This document shows, piece by piece, positions 35,149-44,964 of a stretch of 64,000 nucleotides of DNA. The notes beneath the pieces are model-generated. The model ran no database searches. It was not told the origin of the DNA and worked only from the letters and a program-made list of their open reading frames with translations. Both the position numbers and the translations under genes were made by a program. Position 1 is the first letter of the stretch, and each line of letters begins with the position of its first letter. Source of the stretch: Chondrus crispus (lineage: Eukaryota; Rhodophyta; Florideophyceae; Gigartinales; Gigartinaceae); contig NW_005178745.1 in assembly GCF_000350225.1 (NCBI RefSeq), positions 120,793 to 184,792 of the forward strand, written 5' to 3'.

Positions 35149-35289
35149 GAGACGGGCTCCCTCGCCCCCCCGGCGTCAACGCGAGCGGATAGGACGAACA
35201 AGTACCACGCGCACTACTCTACGACGCGCATCTACACTACGATAGTCCCCAAACGCGGGCCTTCCCTCCCCTGGCCCTCCGCGCGGTAA

Positions 35290-36074
35290 TCACGTGAGCA
35301 AGTCGACGATCTGGTCGACGACGGCGACAAGAAACGGGGGCGTCTTCTGCGCGATAGGGACGACGACATCGACGACCTGGTCCACAAGCGACGGATGTCC
35401 GGGCTCGAGCACCTCCCTTGCGAAGCAAAGCACGAAGCCGAGCGCGGCGGCGCGACCGTTGACGCTCTCGGCGGCGTTCCAAAAGGAGCGCGCCGGCCTG
35501 ACGGCGGCGCGGCCATCGCCTGCGGCGGGGGTGGAAGCGTCGACGGCGGGCGCGACCGTGCGCGCAGGCGGGGCTCGCTTGTGCGGCGGGGCGTTGGCGA
35601 TCTCGGCGAAGGCGGTGGCGAGCAGCTCGCGGCGCTGGAGGCCGGGCAGGGTGACGAAGTCGTCGTGCCAGAGGCGCGCGGCCGAGGCGATGCGCTCGTT
35701 GTCCAGTTGTGCGACGGTGCGCGCGCACAGCCCGTCCAGTTGGGCCACTGGGTCGGGCAGCGGGCACGCGGCGGCGGGCGCAGGCGGCGCGACGCGCGGC
35801 GCGACGCGCGCAGCAGCAGCAGGCGCAGGCGGCGCGCTAGGAGCGGCAGCGAGACGCGCGCGCGCGGCGGCAGAAGTGTGTTGAAGGCCAGCGTCACCGA
35901 CACGGACACCACCGCCAGCACGCCCGCCAAGACCGGCGGCGGCAGCGCGAAGGCCGGCGCGGGCGCGCAGCGCCGGCACATCGGCCCCGGGGGTGGCGCG
36001 CGCCGGCGGCGCAGCGTGCGAATGGTGGAAGTGGCGGGCATGGTAGAAGCTGTCTTTGCAATCAACTCATACAT
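35290..36074 (-). CDS. LHC/HLIP-like protein, probably plastid-targeted
   Basis: The C-terminal part contains ESVNGRAAALGFVLCFARE, the signature of the chlorophyll-binding helix of LHC, ELIP and high-light-inducible proteins (ExxNxRxAxxGF). The frame ends at 35290 with a hydrophobic tail. Upstream the same frame (from 35979) is Ala/Pro/Arg-rich. The alternative frame from ATG 36074 or 36041 gives a better N-terminus (MPATSTIRTLRRRR, then a hydrophobic VLAGVLAVVSVSVTLAF). A frame change in the GC-rich region around 35800 is therefore likely, by indel, intron or sequence error. One LHC-type helix would make it a one-helix or HLIP-like thylakoid protein in photoprotection. Codon use is strongly GC-biased compared with its neighbours. 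Confidence 0.55.
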
Positions 36075-36155
36075 ACTTCTGAAAACTGTTTTCCCGCGAA
36101 ACAGTTAAGTGATCTGCACAAACAGTCGCAGTTCGAGTTTGCCGCGCTTCCCAAC

Positions 36156-38384
36156 GTGATGGGCAATTCTTTCAGGCGGTATGTACGGCGTTTTACGCAT
36201 AGTGGTTCCGAAAACATCCCTTCAACTTCGAAGGCACTCCTCACACCCCAGGAAAACATTTCGACTTCCGAACACACCACTTGTCCTCCTCCATCAAATC
36301 TGCGATCTTCGTTACCCCCTCGCGCGAAATCAGCCGTTCTCGCATCTCACCGACCTCCTTCTCCAGACACGTCGTCGCCTCCTTCATCACCGCGCCAACC
36401 TCTTCACACTACAGAACCTTCTTCCCTTCAATCACACACACCAGCGTCTTCGGGTGCAGATAAGACACGGCGGAGATCTTCCCGTTTGCGATTTCGGACA
36501 GATTCTGTGGGACCTTCATTCCAAGTCATAGCTTCGCCATCATCCAGCCCCCAAAAAGAAGCACAAGGAAACATGGGTCTGCGACGTACAGTGTCCGCGC
36601 ATAAGAGGCGTCCATTGCCATTACAGGCCAGAATTGGAAGCGCCGAGAAGCGTTGAAGACTAAGACCCTCTCAGACTGAGGCCACACGTTCGAACCCTAC
36701 TGCGCGGGTACCCCTGTCGAATTCATCTGCGCTTGAGAGCACCGAGTTACAGCCTGCCGCACGTTCGAACCCTACCTTGCACCCACCCCGATCGAATTCA
36801 TCCGCGCTTGAGAGCACTGAGTTGCAGCGATCCATAGTGGCAATGCACAAGAGGTTGGCAGAAGAGCTGGCCAGCTGCAATGCCACATTATCGGACCTAG
36901 TGAAAAGCAATGCCAATACGGCGTCCAGTTTAGAGGACATCAAACTCCTCATTCTTCAAAGCTCTGCAGGTAGTTCGCGAATACCATCTCGATCAAGGGT
37001 GCAGGGAGGGTCTCGGAAAGGTGCAACTAAGAACCTGGAAAAGGACGTTCTCAAAGACAACCCCACAGTTATTATCGAAATCAATGCGGCAGTGAACGCG
37101 GATACCGTGTCAAGATCGCTTGCACAGACTCTATCTTCGTTTATGGATGTCTATCACAATAACCAGGATGACCCCCGGATGACATCGCGTGTCGTCAGCG
37201 TCCTCTTGTTCGGGCTCAAACATAACAAATCTCGTTCAGAATTCAAACACGGACTGGGCAAAAAGCATGCAAGTTTTCGCTTCAGTACAGCCAAACGTGC
37301 GGTGATGAACGCAAAAAATCTCTCCGACGAAAGTATACGAGCATATGCGGCAGAATTGACAACAACCAAAGCCTTTATTGATAGGGATGCTGACCGCAAT
37401 GGAATTGATGTTTATGTTTCTACGAAGCCTTCTTGGCTGCAACCAGGTGTTTTGGACAAGCAAACGCTGCACACCGCGCGAATGCATCACGAGTGCGCGA
37501 AGGCCGAGTTACCTCCGGATCCCTCCTGCCCGACTAGGCGCAAACATCTGTTCATATGCAAGAGGATCGTCACTATTATTAACGACTGTTTGAGAATCTC
37601 TCGGGATCGCTCAAAGGTCAAAATGTTCGAGAGCGGCCTCTTTCTACTGGTTAACTGGAGTGAATATGACTCCTTCCATCGCTCTCACTCGTCACCCACC
37701 TTTCGATTTTTGCACAGTGATGCGGAATCCGTCCCCGCTTCCGAGATCCCTGACACTACTGTAGGGTGGGATACACACACATCCGTCACCAATCGGAAGC
37801 TTCTGGCTGCTCTTATATCGGAAAGCAAAGACCTGGTGATACAGGCGACTTATCAGGTCACCGTCATTGGTGGTTCGAACGGCGAAAACCGTGTCACAGA
37901 GATCAAGCGCAACATTAACATCTTGCGAATTGCTCTGCGCTTCGTCTGCGCCTATTGCCATTGTGGTGAGGAAATGACTCTTGGATCACATGCGTCAATG
38001 CTTCGAACAATCTATCGGATTGCTCGGTTTCTGAGGCAATTGTTCTCTGTTCGGGCGAACTACAATCCTTCAGGTACAACGGCAACGCATGATGAGGCAA
38101 CAGCTGTCAGTGGTGACGTGACAAGTGAGAGGAGCCAATCTTTGATACCCGAAATCACGCTGCGAGAGATGTTACCGGGTAGATCGGAGAAAGAGAAGGT
38201 TATCAGTGGGGTGTTGAAAATCTCCAAAGAGACATTCGCCAGATTAAACATTTCTGCACCGCAAGACATTGACAGCAGCGAAAGCGCTGTGCTAAGCGGC
38301 ACCAATGAGTGGAGACATCAAACAGAAGATTTGGAAGATGATTTCGACAGTGACGATGATGATATGGCGGGAATGCTAGACTAA
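36156..38384 (+). pseudogene. Unknown large protein, one in-frame TGA
   Basis: One frame of about 742 codons, interrupted only by a TGA at 36654. I do not recognise a family. Before the TGA the protein is Ser/Pro-rich and basic. After it come a 75-bp tandem duplication (encoding SNSSALESTELQ twice), a helical region, a middle segment with RFSTAKRAVMNAKNLSDES, a possible Cys/His cluster (CAYCHCGEEMTLGSH) and an acidic tail (DLEDDFDSDDDD). The downstream part from ATG 36777 is 535 residues. The neighbourhood is rich in transposon ORFs, so it may be an accessory protein of a mobile element; that is inference. Confidence 0.45.
36686..36836 (+). repeat. 75-bp tandem duplication
   Basis: Two imperfect copies, seen from the spacing of CGTTCGAACCCTAC and GCGCTTGAGAGCAC. 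It lies just after the in-frame TGA and preserves the frame. Confidence 0.85.
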
Positions 38385-38580
38385 CATTTCTGCCCTGATA
38401 GGTTACGTAAAGTTCGGATTTGCACGACCAGTGTCAAGACGGGTTCAGCAGTACGCGCTAAGCTGCATGCCAACAATTGCACGCCTTCACTATCAGAAGC
38501 TGCAGTATTAGAGCAGGTGAAAAAGTCGGAGCTCGCTCTAGTGGAGGACATCACTCGAGAAAATCGCATGAGGGGTGAGA
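38385..38580 (+). other. Short coding-like remnant
   Basis: After the unknown protein, another plus frame reads SEAAVLEQVKKSELALVEDI, which has coiled-coil character and no stop from about 38400 to 38620. It may be a further piece of the gene before it. No family is recognised. Confidence 0.3.
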
Positions 38581-39603
38581 TCAGCATTCGAAAAAATCAT
38601 TTCGGCTGCTCATGTCGGCAAGAGTGAACAGGGCGGAACCGATATAGTTTATCCTACCTCCATAGTCACCCAATGAATGAACGAATTGCACCACCATGTA
38701 TCCCCCAACTTTTTCCGAGCAGCATCTCACTCGTTCAAACCGAAGAGCATGTCCAAGCATGACCCATTCTTCGGTCTTAACAGTCTCCCTAACCCGGATC
38801 TCCGCCTCCTCCAGCTTAGACGGGTCCAACACGACCTCGCTAAGCACCCTGAAAGCAAAGTCCGTGACGCTATGAAACTCGTCCGGGCATCCCTTGACGC
38901 CGCGCATGGCGTCCTTCGTGACAGCGGCGTGGTTGCGGCAGATGGCGTTGGCGGCCTGCTTACGGTGTTGGGCGCCCTCATGGCCATCGTTGAGCACGTG
39001 CTTGCTGCGGGCCGTCTCGACGGCCAGCGACACCGGGCTCCGCGTGCGCAGGAAGGACACCGGACCGATCTGCGGCGGCAGGGCGCCGATGTGGGTTCAG
39101 TCGTCGCTCTGCAGGTACGTGGCGAGCTCCCAGGCGTCCCGCGCGGCAAACCAGCGGCGTAGGTTCGGGCGGCCGTCGGCTAGCTTCAGGTTGCGCCAGA
39201 ACTTGAGAGAGGAGCGCGCGCGCTCGAAGATCGTGGCTGGGGAGGAAGGGGTGTTAGGATCAGGCGGGCATTGTTTGGAGAAGCAAAAAAAGCGAGGACA
39301 AAGGTGATGAGGACTTACAGAGATGTCGACGAACGAGGGCTCCGGGCTCGGGTAAAAGAAGGAGCCCTCAAAGTCGCCGAGGCAGGTCTCGATGAGATCG
39401 AGGGTGTGGTTGACCGGTTCCAGGCCTCTCCCGGGGCTAGACATGGCGCCTCGCAGGGCGCCGAGCCACGAGCCGGTGAAGACGCGCTCGAGGCGCATGT
39501 AGCGGTGAAAGGCCTGCATCATGTCGTTATCATCGACCGGAATCATCTGGCGGTACGGTGTCTGAAACGTGTCCTCCAGCAAGAACATGATATCCATGGA
39601 CAC
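38581..39603 (-). pseudogene. Glutathione S-transferase-like protein with intron and in-frame TGA
   Basis: C-terminal alpha-helical GST domain of the plant/algal type, which conjugates glutathione or handles peroxides. Motifs: RLERVFTGSWLGALRG, LDLIETCL, a Phe-Val-Asp site (SFVDIS), RPNLRRWFAARDAWELATY, and LPPQIGP near relatives' LPPQYGP. An intron starts with GTAAGT at 39318 right after FVDIS. An AG acceptor at about 39226 restores the frame as phase 0. Downstream a single TGA at 39097-39099 follows LQSDD; relatives have an aromatic residue near there, so a TGG-to-TGA change is plausible. The frame then runs on to 38581. The thioredoxin-like N-terminal domain is missing upstream, where TTTGTGTCC precedes the ATG, so a 5' exon is lost or unrecognised. 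Confidence 0.7.
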
Positions 39604-39689
39604 AAATTACAGTGAATGTACACAAAAATGGTGATTTGTGTACACACATTTTGTGTATTTTGGGTTTCAGGAGGCGCCCATTATTTCTT

Positions 39690-39912
39690 CGATGACATTG
39701 CGTCGCAGAAAGTCAACAAAAGATTGCCAAGGCCGTGCAATAATTTGTTTGCCAAAGAAGCATGTTGAAATCGTTAGCTTGATACCCTCTCCAGAAGAGC
39801 GCGACTTCTATGCAGCCTTGCATGACCGCACCAAGACCCAGTTTGATACATCTGTCAGAGAAGGCAAAGTCATGAAGAACTACGCATCTATTCTTGAATT
39901 GCTGCTCAGGTT
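39690..39912 (+). pseudogene. SNF2/RAD5-like helicase fragment (single exon piece)
   Basis: The frame reads SSMTLRRRKSTKDCQG, then CLPKKHVEIVSL, SPEERDFYAALHDRTKTQF and YASILELLLRL. This is the linker between the two ATPase lobes of SNF2-family proteins such as RAD5/SMARCA3 (LRRTK, then LPPK, SPEER, LLRLRQ). It is preceded by GGGTTTCAG, a plausible splice acceptor, so it may be an exon carried over from genomic DNA. The fragment ends where the minus-strand TMEM62-like gene begins; nothing of the helicase lobes is present. It is a non-functional gene fragment. Confidence 0.75.
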
Positions 39913-40713
39913 GACACCTCTCCCTCCCGCCATTACCGCCGTTGGGAAGTGCCCAAACCCCAGAGCCATCCCCGCATCCCCATTCGAATTCACCTCAGAG
40001 AGCGCTTCATTCAGGGCCGCGGCCGCGCGTCGCCAATCACCGAAAAAGTTGAGCGGGCGGTGAAGCGGTTTCTCTAGCGTGCAATCAAGCGCAAACACAT
40101 CAGCAGCCTCGCGGTTCCCCCTGAACCTAGTCATCTGGACTGGTTCGTTCGTGGCAGCGCATGTATCCACGTACGGGTTTTGCTGCACAGAGGTACCAAA
40201 CGTGTCGTGATTCCCGTGGACGGTCAGCCAGGGCACGGACTTGTTCACCTGGGCGGCGTACTCCTTCAGCCATCCCCATTCGGTGGCGAGCTGCGCGCTG
40301 CGGCCACCGAATGGATAACGACGCGAGGCGACGGCGTTGACGAGATCGCCAGAGACGAGCACGGCGCTGGCTAAAGGCGCCCAGCGCGGGAGGATGTCGT
40401 TCTGGAAGCGGCGCAAGTTGCGCTTGGCGGAGCCGTCGTCTATGTCGTTGACGTGCAGATCGGAGATGTGTAGTAGCACAGTGACAGGGGGCCTCGCGGC
40501 GGGGGTGTGAGAAGGGGGGATTTTGCAGAAGGGATTGACGGAGAGATGGGCGTAGCGATGGCCGCCATACTCCAGGAGGAGGGCCAGAAATATTATGAGG
40601 AAGATGCATTTGGGGATGCTGAGGATGGCGGCGGCGCGAAGCTCGCGGTTGAGAATGGTTCGCGGAGCGTGCGTCATTGCGGGCAGTGTCTTGAGTGAAT
40701 TGGCTTGGCGCAA
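39900..40713 (-). pseudogene. TMEM62-like metallophosphoesterase, C-terminus lost
   Basis: An N-terminal hydrophobic anchor (LSIPKCIFLIIFLALLLEY) is followed by a calcineurin-like phosphoesterase domain: LLHISDLHVND (metal site 1), VSGDLVNA, TVHGNHDTFG and LGFGHFPTAV. The order and spacing match TMEM62, a membrane protein with a luminal or extracellular phosphoesterase domain. The open frame ends at 39880 after about 277 residues, but family members have about 600. The final residues are the antisense of the SNF2 fragment, so the gene was cut there and its transmembrane C-terminal half is missing, including the last metal ligands (GHLH). Start: ATG at 40713, with a later one at 40677 also possible. 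Confidence 0.75.
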
Positions 40714-40719
40714 GGCATC

Positions 40720-41350
40720 TTTCAGACGGACGCACAGGCCGTCGTGCTCGTCTTGTTGGTGTGCTCATCCATAACTTTGTTTGTGCTGTCGTGCGAGGCA
40801 ACTTATCTTACGTGATACAGTATCTCCACTGCCATGTGATCAATCATAATAATAAAATTCTTAGTGCCCAGCAACCACTCTTTGGCTTTGAAAACCAATG
40901 ACAGCGTGTTCACAGTGATTGCATTGTAGCATGTAGACGTACTCCCTTGCCACAACAGTAATAGACCAAATGGGCTTAGTACTTGGGACACCGAGGCGTC
41001 TCTAAATAAATCGTTTCATTTCGACAGCGGGCTCGAGGCGATTCCAACCCTCAGGTTGCATGTTTTGAGTGTGGCCTCGTACTAAGTCTACGTTACTACA
41101 AGAGTCTCGCCTCCACCCAAGTTTGTAGAGAGACCAACGAACTCGTCCCTACACACCTGCGCGACCTCCCGCTCAGAATCAAACATTGGCTTGTTGGTAC
41201 AAACCCCCTACCGTGCAGTACTAGCCACGACGAAAAACAGCTTAAACTCAATAGCCGCGGAGCAAATTCACACATTTACCACCAAAACTGAATCCAACTC
41301 GAGCCAGGGCGAGCAACGAGTGGCAACTTTAAAAACTGCACACCACCCCC
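40720..41350. other. Gene-free spacer with the SHMT 3' flank
   Basis: No coding signal is seen. The part next to 41354 is probably the old 3' flank of the SHMT fragment. AATAAA occurs twice near 40853 and 41004, of uncertain use. Confidence 0.4.
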
Positions 41351-41353
41351 GCT

Positions 41354-41536
41354 CTACGCGGCCTCGGGATCAACGCCCGGCATACTAAACTTGGACGCAA
41401 ACTCTTCGACCTCCTCTCTCAGCTGTTCCAGCTCCTGGTTCCCTTTGAGCGCCGGCTCAAAGTCGACGAGCTTCTTCCCGGTGACCTTCTGAATCTCCAG
41501 GCCAATATCTAAGCCGCGCCTCAGAAAGCGCGCCAC
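41354..41536 (-). pseudogene. Serine hydroxymethyltransferase, C-terminal fragment
   Basis: Sixty codons with RFLRRGLDIGLEIQKVTGK, LVDFEPALKG, LREEVEEFASKFSMPG and a stop at 41354. This is the extreme C-terminus of SHMT, where relatives read FASKFPMPG. SHMT interconverts serine and glycine with tetrahydrofolate using PLP. Nothing upstream is SHMT: the coding sequence runs into the palindrome at 41506-41570, so the rest of the gene is missing. A non-functional 3' end of a host gene. Confidence 0.85.
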
Positions 41537-41570
41537 CTAGGTGCGCTTTCTGAGGCGCGGCTTAGATATA
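41506..41570. repeat. Near-perfect 65-bp palindrome at the SHMT break
   Basis: Arms of about 31 bp meet at CACCTAGGTG; the only asymmetry is a 3-base insertion in the left arm. One arm is the 5' end of the SHMT fragment, so the palindrome is an inverted copy of that coding sequence placed exactly at the point where the gene is cut. Confidence 0.95.
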
Positions 41571-41583
41571 GCGCCATACGTGA

Positions 41584-43038
41584 CTAGGTGCTCATGTGTG
41601 GTTGACCCTTTGTACAAAATACGTGCGTCAAGTACTCATCTGTAACCAAATAGCTGACTTCGGACACGGCCTGAAAGCCTCTAATAATGAAGTAGGGGAG
41701 CTCAACTTCGAGAGACCCGCAAACGTGTTCAGAAACGGATGTAGCTGTACTCCAGAATCGACTGTTCGGGGGAACCATCGGACGCCACCGGAAAGAGAAC
41801 GTTTTCAACTCCGAGAAAACAGTCTTTACAGCCTCGTCCTCCGACACCTCGCCCGGTGTGGCTGAAAGCCTTGCCGCGAAAACCTTGCTTACAAGGTCAA
41901 CTGCTTGAAGTGATGAACATGAGAGAGGGTGAGTGTACGACATACTTCGAAAATCGAAATCTCGGCTCTTTCGGACAAGGGCATCGACCGTCTCCTTGCG
42001 ACGAACGTATGGCATACATGTTCCCACCAGCAGTGCCGCCGCCGAATTCTCATCGGTCTCATCTGCGACATACAGCCCCATAATGCGAATCGCTTCATGC
42101 ACGGTTCCTTCTTTTCCTCCTCCTTTCCTCCGTCGCACAATATTTCTCATGTCCGCGACAGAGTTTATGCCAATAACTGTGCACAAATCTTTGCATGATG
42201 GGAAAATTATCTCTGCGAGCTCGGTGCACGCTGCGAGAGACTGGGTTTCCTGGAACGAGGGCTTGAACTGGGCAGAATCGGACAACGAATGAACAGCGCG
42301 GGCCAAGTTCTCATACTCTTCCAAGGTGCAGTCTACCACTGAACGAATGCTTCCGGTAGAGCTCTCTTCGTAGTGTGTGTCCTGCTCTGTATCCCCTTGT
42401 CGCGGTTTGAAGTTTGGTACCGGCTTCTGGATGAGTACCAATGTTTTCTGTCTCAAAGTATTTAGGAGACGTGCACATTGCCGTTCTGCCGTTGATCCAG
42501 ACCCGATCCGAGAAAAGAATTGAAACTGGCCAACAACCATGCGCTCGATTTCTTCAACTCGAGATAAAAGCGTAGCCACTTTCCCCTCCACGCTATACAT
42601 TCGCAAATTTTGTACCGCCTCCCCATCACCAACTCCATTTTCGCTCTGGCGAATAAAATTTTCTCCGTCTGTTTCATAGCTCACCTGTCCTGAGCACTCA
42701 TAATAACGCCACCGCAACTGAGTGGCGTCATCTTCCACCAAGCGAATATAATCAGGAAGAATCCACACCATCGCTTGTTGTTCATCGAACCCCTCCCTTG
42801 CCACGTATTTCAGTTTCCCTTTCACTCTTCCCTCGACCACTTCCTTAGTTACTAACTCTGCCCGCCACCAGACGGATGCAAGCGTTCTCTCACCTCGCCT
42901 TCGTCCTTCCCCTTTGGTTAATTCGATGTCCCAGAGGACCTCAATTAGTATCCCAGGTACCAGAGACTGCATTTCGGTACAGTAGTCTGAGCCTTGGGAA
43001 AGGCTTCCTGTCACTATGAATTCGTCATGAAAAAGCAC
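41584..43038 (-). CDS. Unknown protein, 484 codons
   Basis: A single uninterrupted frame from ATG 43038. I do not recognise its family. The N-terminal third is rich in Trp, Arg and Glu (DYIRLVEDDATQLRWRYYECSG). The centre has a helical stretch (VEGKVATLLSRVEEIERM), followed by a basic loop (VRRRKGGGKEG). The C-terminal 120 residues look globular (FSFRWRPMVPPN, VSYLVTDEYLTHVF). No signal peptide or membrane span is seen. It is divergent to the ARP5-like remnant and one of three large uninterrupted frames in the island. It could be a transposon accessory protein or a lineage-specific host gene. Confidence 0.6.
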   Translation of the reverse strand: MLFHDEFIVTGSLSQGSDYCTEMQSLVPGILIEVLWDIELTKGEGRRRGERTLASVWWRAELVTKEVVEGRVKGKLKYVAREGFDEQQAMVWILPDYIRLVEDDATQLRWRYYECSGQVSYETDGENFIRQSENGVGDGEAVQNLRMYSVEGKVATLLSRVEEIERMVVGQFQFFSRIGSGSTAERQCARLLNTLRQKTLVLIQKPVPNFKPRQGDTEQDTHYEESSTGSIRSVVDCTLEEYENLARAVHSLSDSAQFKPSFQETQSLAACTELAEIIFPSCKDLCTVIGINSVADMRNIVRRRKGGGKEGTVHEAIRIMGLYVADETDENSAAALLVGTCMPYVRRKETVDALVRKSRDFDFRSMSYTHPLSCSSLQAVDLVSKVFAARLSATPGEVSEDEAVKTVFSELKTFSFRWRPMVPPNSRFWSTATSVSEHVCGSLEVELPYFIIRGFQAVSEVSYLVTDEYLTHVFCTKGQPHMST

Positions 43039-43202
43039 GCTCGTCTTTTTTTACACGTGGCAGGCAAGACCCCCAAGTTTTGTTTCCCGAAGTCACCAAA
43101 GGACAAACGGGGCTTCGTCCCGTCCTTTCTCTCGGCAACCAGATTCCGAAGTGGTGCGCAACCCTGCCGACTTACCCCAAATACCACGCACATCCCCCGC
43201 CA

Positions 43203-44490
43203 TGGTCGAGCAAAAAGAGGTCATCCGCCCACCCCCTGATGTGTATCTGATCGACCCTCCTCCACCCCCCTTCACCGTCCCCTCTGCCTACCGCGCCCCG
43301 CGCCCCGCCCTCTCATCTCAACTCGCAAGACTTCATCTTCGATCTCGGGTCGTCCACATTGTGGCCGCCTTCTCAGGCTCCTCCATGCCAATCTTACAAA
43401 CCCCACCGTATGTCGCCCGCATGCGTCATGCTATGATGCCGAGTGGAAGAAAATTAGAGAGGAACCAGATAACTTTGACGAAGTGTCAAAGACAGTCAAG
43501 GTGGAAACTGGGGAGGCGAGTGATGAGCCGGCGACGAGCGCGGAGGAGCAGGCGAGAATTGATAATGGGAGGAGGTTGAAGAAGTTAATGCAGGATAAAA
43601 AGAATTCAAGAGCCGGCGGAAGGGATAAGGATGTGTCGGGGACAGAAGCAGAGCCGGTGGACACGGTGGAAGATGTCAAGAGCCGGCGGAAGGTATAAGG
43701 ATGTGTCGCGGACAGAGGCAGAGCCAGTGGATACATCGTATACACTGGAGGAGGTTGTGTATTGAAGATATGAGGGATATAGATGAGGACAAGTACTACA
43801 TTTCCATGTGCGTCGGACAGTGGGAATCGTCGACAGCGCTGAACCAAGAGATCGACAAGCGGCAGCTGCTCGTGGATGACGAACGTGCCAAATTGAGCGC
43901 GGGAAAGGCAAGGGCAGCGGAGGTGGCGTGGTGGAAGCGCGTACGAGCAGACGAGCTTCTGTCGATGTCAGAGCTGAGCGCGCCGTAACTCAAGCAAAAG
44001 CGGCACGAGCGCGCGCTTTGCGGGGCTACGGAAGCACGGTTACGGGGGAAAGGGTCAAGCTCGCGGCGAAGGCGGAAGCGTAGAGGAAGGCTGAGGATAT
44101 AGAGAAGATGGGCATGGAGAGGCCACAAGAGTATCTGACCGAACTGCGAACGGAGCGAGATGAGCTAGCTGAGCGTTTAAATCGAAAGGACGCCGCGCGC
44201 GAAGCGAGGTGGGATCGGCGGTGGCAGGCTGCAAAGGAACGAATGAGGTTGTTGGCACAACAAGCAGGAAGCAATGCAGGTTTCGACGAAGACCCAGGGC
44301 GAGGGAACTCAAAGGGGCGCGAGAGAGGAAGTGGGAAGGGAAGAAGGAGGGGCCAGGGGAGGGGACGAGGGAGAGGGCGTGGGAAGAAAAATGTGGAGGA
44401 GGACACGTTTGGGGTGGACGATGCGGACTGGGATGTGTACAGATCAATGAAGGTTGGAAACGATGGGACGGATTCTGAAGACAACTCTGG
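43203..44490 (+). pseudogene. ARP5-like actin-related protein, deleted and frameshifted
   Basis: ARP5 is a nuclear actin-related subunit of the INO80 remodeller. From ATG 43203 the start reads PPPDVYLIDPPPPPF and YRAPRPAL. The C-terminal helical region appears near 44130-44280 (RTERDELAERLNRKDAAR, ERMRLLAQQAG). A Gly-Arg repeat (GRGRGRGRGKKN) and the ARP5-type motif EDTFGVDDADWDVYRSM follow. The pieces sit in three different frames, with a 70-bp tandem duplication between them, and the actin fold is almost absent. So this is an internally deleted pseudogene. The identity rests mainly on the C-terminal motif; the middle pieces are less certain. Confidence 0.6.
43606..43745 (+). repeat. 70-bp tandem duplication in the ARP5-like remnant
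   Basis: Two copies beginning TCAAGAGCCGGCGGAAGG at 43606 and 43676 differ by a few bases and small indels. The duplication shifts the reading frame. Confidence 0.9.
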
Positions 44491-44962
44491 AGAAGAGCGT
44501 GTTAGTTTCAAATCTGTGCGTACTGAGATTATGATTGAGTGTCTCGTTAAACCTGTCAGGAAGTACCGCTTCTACGAGGTTATCACTGAGGATGGAATTG
44601 CTGGTTTCACGGAGAAGCTTTTCGACATCGGCGTGAATAGCACGCATCTCGCTGTCGTGGTAGTGATGTTTGGCAAATATGAAGTAGTATAGCGTGAAGA
44701 AACCGAGAAGAAGAAAACACATTCGATACATGGTGAGTAATTGCTGCCAAGCTCCGAGCCGTGAGCGAGCCTGTGTGGGGTTTGTTGGTCGCCATCCTGC
44801 ATGAAACGATCGAGAGGATTTCCTCTCCCGCTCAGATGTAGAATTCAGCCGTGGGAGGCGCAGTGAGTGGGAGTCATGGAGGCCAGATAATGTTGCAGAT
44901 GGGTGCAGGTTACGAGCGGTAGTGCGATATTGTGTCGGGAGATCGGAAATGTCGAACGACAT
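44444..44962 (-). CDS. Possible small membrane protein
   Basis: A 172-codon frame on the strand opposite the ARP5-like tail, with one clear hydrophobic segment (MCFLLLGFFTLYYFIFA) and a polar helical region after it. No family is recognised. The opposite-strand frame after 44490 has no ARP5 character, which fits true coding on this strand, but chance cannot be excluded. Confidence 0.3.
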   Translation of the reverse strand: MSFDISDLPTQYRTTARNLHPSATLSGLHDSHSLRLPRLNSTSERERKSSRSFHAGWRPTNPTQARSRLGAWQQLLTMYRMCFLLLGFFTLYYFIFAKHHYHDSEMRAIHADVEKLLRETSNSILSDNLVEAVLPDRFNETLNHNLSTHRFETNTLFSRVVFRIRPIVSNLH

Positions 44963-44964
44963 CG

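Noticed and set aside
35232-36108. Long overlapping frames on both strands of the LHC-like gene
   Set aside because: Very high GC suppresses stops in all frames. Only the frame with the chlorophyll-binding motif, and possibly the hydrophobic N-terminal frame, is supported.
36654-39099. Reassigned TGA codon (Trp or Sec) in this genome
   Set aside because: Only two cases, while other open frames end normally at TGA. Pseudogene decay or sequence error is simpler.
43330-43420. Aspartic-protease-like string FDLGSSTLW in one frame of the ARP5-like remnant
   Set aside because: It is isolated, followed soon by a stop, with no second protease motif. Chance resemblance.
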